Source of the DNA: Acidobacteriota bacterium
GTDB lineage: Bacteria; Acidobacteriota; Aminicenantia; UBA2199
Length of the DNA: 23,536 bases
Assembly: GCA_028749105.1 (NCBI GenBank)
Contig: JAQUQF010000003.1
Coordinates: forward strand, 1 to 23,536
Reading direction: 5' to 3'
Shown here: piece by piece, positions 17,532-23,536 of the stretch
Numbering within the stretch: the first letter of the stretch is position 1
How the letters are laid out: every line of letters starts with the position of its first letter
The notes under the pieces: model-generated
What the model was told of the DNA's origin: nothing
Database searches by the model: none
What the model saw: only the letters and a program-made list of their open reading frames with translations
Translations under genes and position numbers: made by a program

Positions 17532-18467
17532 GTGAACAAAGGCAAAAAAACGCGCCATTACTCGGTCGTCATCGTTTCCGACGCCACCTTGACCAACAAG
17601 GAGTTTACCGTCTCCTCCAAGCTGATCAAGAACGCCGTTCTGGGCTTCTCTTTCCTGGTCGTTTTCTTCGGTTTCATCCTGTTCCACTACCTGACCATCA
17701 CCCTGGACAAGCAGAAAATGAAGCGCCTGGAGTTCGACGCCAGGGCCAAGCAGCAGAAGATCGGCGAGATGGCGGCCACCATCGAGGTGCTGAACACCCG
17801 CCTCAAGAACATGGAGATCTACAAGGAGCGGATCATGGTGGCCACCGGCCTGACCTCGCCCCTGGCCCTGCGCGAGGTCGGCAGCGGCGGCCCCGATACC
17901 AGCATCGTCACTGGCGGCGATTTTGCCGCCCCCTCAGTTCTGGCCCCCGGGAACCCGCCGTTGAAGAACACCCCGCCGGTAACGACCAACATCCGGGACA
18001 AGGCCCAGCGCATCGAGGATTCGCTCAAGACGGTCGAAAAGTACGTCAACCAGCAGAAGCTCCATCTGGCCGCCACCCCGGCCATCTGGCCCACGCGCGG
18101 CATCCTTTCGGGCGTGTTCGGCAACCGCCTGCACCCCTTCACCGGGCGTTACGAATTCCATAACGCCGTCGACATTGCCACCCAGCTGGGCAACAAGGTC
18201 ATCGCCCCAGCCGACGGCATTGTCCTGGTCGCCGAGCCGCGCGACTACTACGGCAACATGATCATCATCGACCACGGCTTCGGTTATGTCACCCGCTACG
18301 GCCACCTTTCGGGCTTCAATGTCCGCGAGGGGCAGCGAGTAAAGCGCTTCGACGTTATCGGCTACGTCGGCACCACAGGCCGCAGCAACGGCCCCCATCT
18401 GCACTACGAGGTCCGTTATTACGAAAAGCCCGTGAATCCGCTCGATTTCATCCTGGACAACCAGTAA
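17532..18467 (+). CDS. Membrane-anchored M23 family (LytM-type) metallopeptidase
   Basis: The 311-residue protein has a cytoplasmic N-terminus, one transmembrane helix (about 34-56), a coiled-coil stretch (about 57-100), a flexible Pro/Gly linker (115-155), a second short helix (about 155-178) and a C-terminal M23 domain (about 185-306). The zinc ligands expected for LytM are present: H210 and D214 in HNAVD, and H291 in HLH (289-291), with GHLSG also conserved. An active endopeptidase cutting peptidoglycan cross-bridges or stem peptides from the outer face of the inner membrane is therefore likely. The start is GTG 17532, with AGGGA seven bases upstream. The layout resembles division- or shape-linked M23 proteins, but the precise role is not visible. 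Confidence 0.92.
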   Translation: MNKGKKTRHYSVVIVSDATLTNKEFTVSSKLIKNAVLGFSFLVVFFGFILFHYLTITLDKQKMKRLEFDARAKQQKIGEMAATIEVLNTRLKNMEIYKERIMVATGLTSPLALREVGSGGPDTSIVTGGDFAAPSVLAPGNPPLKNTPPVTTNIRDKAQRIEDSLKTVEKYVNQQKLHLAATPAIWPTRGILSGVFGNRLHPFTGRYEFHNAVDIATQLGNKVIAPADGIVLVAEPRDYYGNMIIIDHGFGYVTRYGHLSGFNVREGQRVKRFDVIGYVGTTGRSNGPHLHYEVRYYEKPVNPLDFILDNQ

Positions 18468-18488
18468 GGCCCCTTCGCGGCCATTTTT
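18468..18488 (+). terminator. Weak possible terminator after the M23 peptidase gene
   Basis: GGCC (18468-18471) can pair with GGCC (18479-18482) across a 7-base loop and is followed by ATTTTT. The stem is only four pairs, so this is a tentative call. Confidence 0.3.
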
Positions 18489-18508
18489 GATTAAATTGGA
18501 CGATATCC

Positions 18509-18537
18509 TTGATTTTAATTTTTTTTTTACTTATAAT
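18509..18537 (+). promoter_or_regulatory. Sigma-70-type promoter of the lipoprotein gene
   Basis: TTGATT (18509-18514), a 17-base T-rich spacer and a perfect TATAAT (18532-18537) precede the gene. The predicted start near 18544 leaves a leader of about 95 bases, the longest in the window. No riboswitch fold was recognised in it. Confidence 0.75.
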
Positions 18538-18627
18538 CCCTGCGAATGAGCAAGAGCGCACATGGAATGCCGCAAGGAAGCAGGGAAGCGATTCCCGCGA
18601 CGGCGGAAGCAATTCATAAAAATTATT

Positions 18628-18633
18628 AGGAGG
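18628..18633 (+). promoter_or_regulatory. Ribosome-binding site of the lipoprotein gene
   Basis: A perfect AGGAGG six bases before the ATG at 18640 selects this start over an in-frame ATG at 18562 that would place a basic 26-residue tail before the signal peptide. Confidence 0.9.
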
Positions 18634-18639
18634 ACCTGC

Positions 18640-19317
18640 ATGAAAAAAGTACTGTTGCTGGTGGCATTGGTGGTGCTGGTCATGGTCACCACATCCTGTC
18701 AAAAGCCCGAGGAGATCACGCTCTCCAAATATTTCCAGGCCATGAAGGCCAAGGACCGCGACACCATGGCCGCGATGGCCGCCGAGACCGTGTCCATGGA
18801 ATTCAAATCCTGGGAACTGATTTCCAGCGAAACGCCGGTCAGCGAGGAATTCGGCCTGCCCAAGATGCTCCAGGAACTGGCCGACGTCAAGAAAAAGAAG
18901 GACACCCAGATCCTCCTGGTCACCGACAAGAAGGACGCCATGGACCAGTTGAAGACCAAGCTGGACGAGAGCCGCGGCAGCAAGAAAGCCGCCGTGCAGA
19001 AGGAGATCGACGCCCTGGCCGTCGAAGTCGAGACAGAGATCGCCAACTACAAGCGCGACCAGGCGAACTACACCCAGATGAAGGCCGATGTGGAGAACGA
19101 GAAGCGCATGATCGCCCTTTCCACCAACATCGAGCAGAACCCGGAGCTCCTCGCCGGCAAGACCGTGACCACCAAGTCGATCGTCAAGATCGACGGCCCC
19201 GGCGGCGAGAAGGAATACATTTTCACCTTGAGAAAATACGAGCTGATCAACCCCGTGACCAACAAGGTCACGTCCAACCGCTACATCATCCTGAAGATCC
19301 AGCCCAGGGAAGAATAA
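18640..19317 (+). CDS. Putative lipoprotein with coiled-coil region, function unknown
   Basis: I do not recognise this 225-residue protein. It starts with a signal peptide (MKKVLLLVALVVLVMVTTSC) whose C20 could be lipidated; the lipobox V-T-T-S-C is acceptable but not canonical, having Thr at -3. The mature part begins with a segment (about 25-75) resembling a small accumulation-type domain (LSKYFQAMKAKDRDTMAAM), then a strongly charged alpha-helical stretch rich in Lys, Glu and Asp (about 85-165, probable coiled coil), and a beta-rich tail ending in NRYIILKIQPREE. Its own promoter, perfect Shine-Dalgarno and strong terminator indicate a monocistronic, well-expressed envelope protein. It lies between two envelope peptidases, which suggests but does not prove an envelope role. 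Confidence 0.8.
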   Translation: MKKVLLLVALVVLVMVTTSCQKPEEITLSKYFQAMKAKDRDTMAAMAAETVSMEFKSWELISSETPVSEEFGLPKMLQELADVKKKKDTQILLVTDKKDAMDQLKTKLDESRGSKKAAVQKEIDALAVEVETEIANYKRDQANYTQMKADVENEKRMIALSTNIEQNPELLAGKTVTTKSIVKIDGPGGEKEYIFTLRKYELINPVTNKVTSNRYIILKIQPREE

Positions 19318-19344
19318 GCACGTCGCCATCCCCGATCCTATGGA

Positions 19345-19380
19345 CCGCGGGAGCCGTTCAGCCGGCTCCCGCGGCTTTTT
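19345..19380 (+). terminator. Strong rho-independent terminator after the lipoprotein gene
   Basis: A perfect 12-base-pair stem (19345-19356 with 19363-19374, left arm CCGCGGGAGCCG) encloses a 6-base loop and is followed by CTTTTTG. It is the clearest terminator in the window and separates the lipoprotein gene from the S9 peptidase gene. Confidence 0.93.
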
Positions 19381-19447
19381 GCCATTTTCATGATCATTAT
19401 CCCCCGGTCCCGCTTCGCGGGGCGGAATTTAACCTAGGAGTTGCCCC

Positions 19448-21493
19448 ATGAAAAAAATCGTTGCGCTATGTATCTGCCTTTTCCTGGCCGGCTTCCTTGG
19501 CGCGCAGAAAAGGGCGCTGAGTTTCGAGGACATGTTCGCCGCCGGCCGCCTGTCGTCGCCGGCCATTTCCCCCGACGGTCGATGGATCGTCCTTGTTGTC
19601 CGCACGCCGGATATCGCCGCCAACTCCTTCCATAGCGACCTGGTTGCGGTCGCCCTGGAGAACGGCGCGCTGAAAAAGCTGACCGACGGCAAGAGCATCA
19701 GCTCCAATCCGAGCTTCACGTCATCGGGCCTGCTGACCTTTGTCTCCAAACGCGACGGCGACCCCCAGGTCTATGCCCTTGACCTGCGCGCCCCGGGGGG
19801 CGAGATCAAAGCCATCACCGCCGTCCCCGGCGGCGTCGGCAGCTTCATCTGGGCCGGTGACGGCCAGAGCCTCGCCTTCACCCGCGACATCGATCCCGGA
19901 GCGAAGACGTTCGCCGAGGCCGCCGCCATGGAGAAGGAAGCGGCGAGCTCCAAGGCCACGGGCAAGATGCTGACCGGCCTCATGTTCCGGGTGTGGGACT
20001 CGTGGCGCGACGGCAAGCGCAGCCATGTCTTCCTGCACAAGCCCGGCAGCGAAGAATACACCGACCTGACCCCCGGCGACTTCGACACCCCGCCGCTGGA
20101 CCTGGGCGGCGGCCAGGACTTCCTTTTTTCAGGCGACAACTCCTGGTTCGCCTATGTGAAGAACACCGACCCTGTCGTGGCCATCTCCACCGACAACGAC
20201 GTCTTCCTGCGCAACCTGCGCAGCGGCGAAGAGAAAAACGTCAGCTCGGACAACAAGGGCGCCGACGCCAACCCGGTCTTTTCCCCGAAAAGCCGCTACC
20301 TGGCCTACCTTTCCATGCGCCGGCCGGGATTCGAGGCCGACAAGAAGGATATCATCCTCTACGACCTGAAGACCGGCGCGCGGCAAAACCTGACGGCGGC
20401 ATTCCCCAACACCATCGCGGCCTTCGTCTTCGGCGCCGACGAGAAAACGATCTATTTCACCGCCTCGGAAAGCATCTACGAGCCGATCTTCAAGCTGACC
20501 ATCGCCTCGAAGAAGATCGAGAAGATCGTCCCCGCGATAAACGCCAGTTCCCTGCGGCTGGCCCCGGACGGCAAATCCCTGGTTTATCTGGTCCAGAATG
20601 TGGCCATGCCGCAGGAGCTGTTCAGGTTCGACCTGCGCCGGCGGCAGCAGACGCAGCTGACCCGCTACAACCAGGAGCTCCTCAAGGATATTGCGATGAA
20701 CCGCGCCGAGGTCTTCCGCTTCCAGGGCGCCATGGATGAAACGGTGGAAGGGTTCCTGATCAAGCCGCCTTTCTTCGACGCCAACAAAAAGTATCCGCTG
20801 GTCTTCCTGGTGCACGGCGGACCGCAGAATGCCTGGACCGACGACTTCCACTACCGCTGGAACCACAGCCTCTTCGCCTCGCCCGGCTACGTGGTGGCGG
20901 CGATCAACTTCCACGGCAGCCCGGGGTACGGCCAGCCCTTCACCGATTCGATCTCGACCGACTGGGGCGGCAAGCCGTTCATCGACCTGGTCAAGGGGCA
21001 GCAGTACCTGGTGGAGACATTCCCCTTCATCGACAAGGATCGGATTGTGGCCGCCGGCGCCTCCTACGGCGGATTCATGATCAACTGGATGGCCGGCCAC
21101 AGCGATGAATTCAAATATCCCTTCCTCTGCCTGGTCTCGCACGACGGCATCTTCGACTCGCGCAGCATGTACTATTCCACCGAGGAACTCTGGTTTGAGG
21201 AATGGGAGCACGGCGGCGTACCCTGGGAGAGCGGCCTCTACGAAAAGTGGAACCCGGCCAATTTCGTGGACAAGTTCAAGGTGCCCATGCTGGTCATCCA
21301 CAGCGAGAACGACTACCGCGTTCCGGTCGCGCAGGGCCTGATGCTGTTCACCGCCCTGCAGCGGCGCGGCGTCGAATCGAAAATGCTGTATTTCCCCGAC
21401 GAGAACCACTTCGTGCAAAAGCCGCAGAACGCCCGCCTGTGGTGGAAGACGGTGCTCGGCTGGTTCGCCGAGCACATCGCCAGGGTGAAATAG
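19448..21493 (+). CDS. Secreted S9 family peptidase, dipeptidyl-peptidase 5-like
   Basis: The 681-residue protein has a cleavable signal peptide (about 1-19, ending LAGFLGA), so it is exported. Residues about 25-420 form a beta-propeller with repeated S-P-D-G-R/K-type blades (AISPDGRWIVLV near 39-50, VFSPKSRYLAYLS, LAPDGKSLVYL). The C-terminal alpha/beta-hydrolase (about 430-681) carries the catalytic triad: S539 in GASYGGFM, D622 in ENDYRVP and H654 in DENHFV. HGGPQNAW is the oxyanion region. The architecture and the order YGGFM/NDYRVP fit DPP5-like S9C enzymes that remove dipeptides from oligopeptides, consistent with a peptide-scavenging lifestyle. AGGAG stands seven bases before the ATG. 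No clear promoter was found; the gene follows a strong terminator, so one should exist in 19381-19440. Confidence 0.93.
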   Translation: MKKIVALCICLFLAGFLGAQKRALSFEDMFAAGRLSSPAISPDGRWIVLVVRTPDIAANSFHSDLVAVALENGALKKLTDGKSISSNPSFTSSGLLTFVSKRDGDPQVYALDLRAPGGEIKAITAVPGGVGSFIWAGDGQSLAFTRDIDPGAKTFAEAAAMEKEAASSKATGKMLTGLMFRVWDSWRDGKRSHVFLHKPGSEEYTDLTPGDFDTPPLDLGGGQDFLFSGDNSWFAYVKNTDPVVAISTDNDVFLRNLRSGEEKNVSSDNKGADANPVFSPKSRYLAYLSMRRPGFEADKKDIILYDLKTGARQNLTAAFPNTIAAFVFGADEKTIYFTASESIYEPIFKLTIASKKIEKIVPAINASSLRLAPDGKSLVYLVQNVAMPQELFRFDLRRRQQTQLTRYNQELLKDIAMNRAEVFRFQGAMDETVEGFLIKPPFFDANKKYPLVFLVHGGPQNAWTDDFHYRWNHSLFASPGYVVAAINFHGSPGYGQPFTDSISTDWGGKPFIDLVKGQQYLVETFPFIDKDRIVAAGASYGGFMINWMAGHSDEFKYPFLCLVSHDGIFDSRSMYYSTEELWFEEWEHGGVPWESGLYEKWNPANFVDKFKVPMLVIHSENDYRVPVAQGLMLFTALQRRGVESKMLYFPDENHFVQKPQNARLWWKTVLGWFAEHIARVK

Positions 21494-21494
21494 A

Positions 21495-21522
21495 CGGCGG
21501 CCGGCCCCGGCCGGCTCCGCCG
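21495..21522. other. GC-rich hairpin between convergent genes
   Basis: CGGCGG (21495-21500) pairs with CCGCCG (21517-21522), and the inner CCGGC (21501-21505) pairs with GCCGG (21510-21514) over a 4-base loop, with a 2-base bulge. It lies between the convergent S9 peptidase and PAS genes. No T-run follows on either strand, so it could stabilise 3' ends or help factor-dependent termination, but it is not a classical terminator. Confidence 0.4.
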
Positions 21523-21541
21523 CCCACGCGGCAGGCGCGGG

Positions 21542-21883
21542 TCAGTCGCGCCGGAAATGGGGCAGGTCGAAGGGGATGACGATGGAGAATTCCACCAGTC
21601 CGCCCAATTCACCATCCCGGAACCAGGGAGCCTGGTGGATCAGTTTCTTCACGCCGTTCTTCTCGATCGTGTAGCTGTTGCTCGCCTTGCTGGCCAGCAG
21701 GCGGCGGATTTTTTCATGGGCGGCCTCGGGGTGGCAGTCCCGCAAGTTCTTCCCGACCAGCGCCTGGCCTCCTTCGGCAGCGAAAGTCCGCGCCGCCTTT
21801 TCGTTCATGTACAGAATAATCCCTTCGCGATCACAGACGGTGACGGCTACATCAACCTGCCCCAGCCAAATTGAAGTTTTCAT
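21542..21883 (-). CDS. Single PAS domain protein
   Basis: The 113-residue protein is one PAS sensor domain and nothing else. It reads as a PAS fold from VAVTVCDREGIILYMN (about 12-27) through GKNLRDCHPE (44-53), NSYTIEKNGVKKLIHQAPW (69-87) and GELGGLVEFSIVIP (90-104). The combination of N-x-x-D-C-H-P-E, Y-T-I-E-K and K-K-L-I-x-Q-x-P-W matches a small PAS protein type that I recall from several anaerobes; its ligand is not known to me. There is no kinase, cyclase or HTH output. Its ATG overlaps the stop of the upstream kinase gene as ATGA, with a GGGGA-type ribosome site. It may therefore sense a small molecule or redox state for that kinase, or be its substrate. Confidence 0.88.
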   Translation of the reverse strand: MKTSIWLGQVDVAVTVCDREGIILYMNEKAARTFAAEGGQALVGKNLRDCHPEAAHEKIRRLLASKASNSYTIEKNGVKKLIHQAPWFRDGELGGLVEFSIVIPFDLPHFRRD

Positions 21884-23536
21884 GATTTCCCCTTTCGGTC
21901 GCCGGCAAATGCTTCCGCCAGGCGCTGCAATTCATCTTGCACCGCTTGCAATTTCGGCCGCCGGGCCGGGTCTTTGTCGATCATGGACTTGATCAACGCG
22001 TCCAGCTCAGGCGGAATCCCCGGACTGATCTCCCGCGCCGGCAAGGGGTAGGTTTCCAGGATGCGGTGGATCACCTCGCCCGTGGCATCGGACCAAAAGG
22101 GCTTGGAGCCGGTCAGCATTTCATACAGAATGATCCCTGCCGAGTAAACATCCCCGGCTGTCGAGGAAACCCCGCCATGGATCCTCTCCGGCGGCAGGTA
22201 GCGGATGGTGCCCATGACCACCCCCGACATGGTCAGCCGCGACTGGGCCGGGGTGATCGCCAGCCCGAAGTCGAGCAGCTTGACGTAATGGGGCCGCCCG
22301 CGGCGCTCGCTGATCATGATGTTCTCCGGCTTCAGGTCGCGGTGAATGACGCCCTGGGCGTGAATGGCCTTCAGGGCATCGACAATCTGCAGCATGATCT
22401 CCAGGGCCGCAGCGGGCTCCAGTTTCCCCGCCTCCGCGATCAGCCGGGACAGGGAGACCCCCTGCAGCAGTTCCATGGCGATATACCAGCAGCCATCCAA
22501 CTCGCCGCGCTCGACGATGCGCACGATGTGCGGATGGTCGAGCTGCTCGGTGATCAGCGACTCGTGCTTGAAGCGCTTCCTTTGGAGCTCGTCCTGGAAG
22601 TTCTCCTCTTTTAAAACCTTGAGCGCTACAATGCGCTTCTTGTCAAGCATATCCTGGGCCTTGTACACCGTGGCCATGCCGCCGCTGCCGATGGTCTCCA
22701 GGATCCTGAAGTGGCCGATTTGGGTCGTTTTCTTCCAGAAAGAGATGGCGCGCAGGTATTTGACCAGCAGCTGCCAAAAAAGCACCGAGAATGCCGCGAA
22801 AGCCAGGGCGGCCAGGACCAGGAACCACCAGGTCTGGTAAACGAACGGCCGCAGGGAGAAGGCAAAGGAAGCGCCGGCCGTATTCCAGACCCCATCGGCG
22901 TTGGCGGCGATCACCCGGAAACGGTAGCGGCCGGGGCGCAGGTCGTTGTAAAAGGCCGCGCGCCGGCTGCCGGCGTTCGTCCAGTAGCGGTCGTAGCCAT
23001 CCAGCTTGTATTTAAAGGCGATCTTGTCGGAACGGATGAAACTCAGGGCCGTGTAGTTGAACTCGAACCGTTTGCTGCCGGCAGCCAGCGACAGCGGCTG
23101 CCCCACAGCATGGCCCGCCATCGGCAGCCGGCGATTGTCTACGATCACTGCTTCCAAGAAGACCGGCGGCATACGCTTGTTTTTCCGGATCCGGGCCGGT
23201 TCGATGCTCGCCACACCGGATAAATTGGCGAACCAGAGGCGCCCGTTGCCATCCTTCCAGCCAGCGGGATTGCCGTAATTGTATATCCGGCTCTTGCTGC
23301 CGTCGTTCTCATCAAAAAGCCGGCCGCTCACCTTCCGGTTCCTGTCGAAAGCGGCCATTTCCAGCTCGGCTTTTTTGGCCCGGAAGATGCCGCGCTCGCT
23401 GCTCAGCCACAAATGACCCAGGCCGTCTTCCAGGATGGAATAGACCCGGCTGTCGAACAGCCCCTGATCCGTGCTCACCGAGCCCCAGCGGCCCTGACGA
23501 CGGACCTTCATCCCCTGTTGCGTCCCGACCCACATC
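21880..23536 (-). CDS. Reg_prop propeller - Y_Y_Y - transmembrane - Ser/Thr protein kinase (5' end cut by window edge)
   Basis: The visible 551 residues are the C-terminal part of a larger receptor; the first visible Met is inside a propeller repeat, not a start. Three two-component-regulator propeller repeats can be read (MWVGTQQGMK, HLWLSSERGI, RLWFANLSGV), then a Y_Y_Y domain (about 165-230, FKYKLDGYDRYW, RPGRYRFRVIAANADG), a transmembrane helix (about 235-258) and a Hanks-type kinase domain (about 275-540). The kinase has the glycine loop IGSGGMATVY, K306 in VALKVLK, E325, HRDLKPEN (398-405), DFG (422-424) and PPERIHG in place of APE. All catalytic residues are present, so it should be active. 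This sensor front end normally drives histidine kinases. A PAS protein is coupled downstream. Confidence 0.92.
   Translation of the reverse strand, partial: MWVGTQQGMKVRRQGRWGSVSTDQGLFDSRVYSILEDGLGHLWLSSERGIFRAKKAELEMAAFDRNRKVSGRLFDENDGSKSRIYNYGNPAGWKDGNGRLWFANLSGVASIEPARIRKNKRMPPVFLEAVIVDNRRLPMAGHAVGQPLSLAAGSKRFEFNYTALSFIRSDKIAFKYKLDGYDRYWTNAGSRRAAFYNDLRPGRYRFRVIAANADGVWNTAGASFAFSLRPFVYQTWWFLVLAALAFAAFSVLFWQLLVKYLRAISFWKKTTQIGHFRILETIGSGGMATVYKAQDMLDKKRIVALKVLKEENFQDELQRKRFKHESLITEQLDHPHIVRIVERGELDGCWYIAMELLQGVSLSRLIAEAGKLEPAAALEIMLQIVDALKAIHAQGVIHRDLKPENIMISERRGRPHYVKLLDFGLAITPAQSRLTMSGVVMGTIRYLPPERIHGGVSSTAGDVYSAGIILYEMLTGSKPFWSDATGEVIHRILETYPLPAREISPGIPPELDALIKSMIDKDPARRPKLQAVQDELQRLAEAFAGDRKGKS

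Noticed and set aside
19409..19421. Small hairpin CCCGC-TTC-GCGGG upstream of the S9 peptidase gene
   Set aside because: Only five pairs with a three-base loop in GC-rich sequence; likely chance.

Overview
The window is a gene-dense, GC-rich bacterial chromosome segment with no sign of a mobile element, CRISPR array, tRNA or rRNA. The genes point to a Gram-negative-type bacterium with a meso-diaminopimelate cell wall and cobalamin-dependent metabolism. The DPP5-like S9 peptidase, the separate B12-binding mutase subunit and the propeller-linked signalling kinase would fit an Acidobacteriota/Aminicenantota-like lineage. That placement is an inference from gene content, not a sequence search. 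No stretch longer than about 300 bases lacks a gene.

Layout. (1) Positions 1-7396, minus strand: the front of a division and cell wall (dcw) operon, mraZ-rsmH-ftsL-ftsI-murE-murF-murD. Every junction overlaps, and murD runs off the left edge. mraY, usually found between murF and murD, is absent there. (2) Positions 7397-7551: a compact divergent control region. It carries a consensus-like promoter for mraZ, three decamer-spaced TGGGA repeats that look like MraZ operator boxes, and an exact TTGACA-N17-TATAAT promoter for nrdJ. (3) Positions 7552-9633: adenosylcobalamin-dependent ribonucleotide reductase. (4) Positions 9664-12262: a divergent pair, a GH20-like protein that appears catalytically degenerate (minus) and a cyclic-nucleotide-binding/FHA fusion (plus). 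(5) Positions 12252-16950, minus: a receiver-domain protein, valS and birA, probably one operon. (6) Positions 17063-21493, plus: a lone B12-binding mutase subunit, a membrane-anchored M23 peptidase, an unrecognised coiled-coil lipoprotein and a secreted S9 peptidase. (7) Positions 21542-23536, minus: a sensor propeller/Y_Y_Y/Ser-Thr kinase, cut by the right edge, translationally coupled to a single-PAS-domain protein.

How they fit together. The dcw genes make the UDP-MurNAc-pentapeptide precursor and the septal transpeptidase under probable MraZ autocontrol. The M23 peptidase may act on the same wall. Two cobalamin-linked proteins (NrdJ and the mutase subunit) imply that the cell makes or imports B12. 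Three signalling proteins of unusual composition (cNMP-FHA, REC with a long linker and helical tail, propeller-kinase with PAS partner) are the least understood part. FHA domains read phosphothreonine, so the FHA protein and the Ser/Thr kinase could belong to one phosphorylation circuit, but nothing in the sequence proves it.

I did not find a clear new defence or mobile system. The most distinctive items are the MraZ operator layout, the propeller-kinase/PAS pair, the degenerate GH20-like protein, and a repeated promoter pattern with 17-base spacers and very short leaders.
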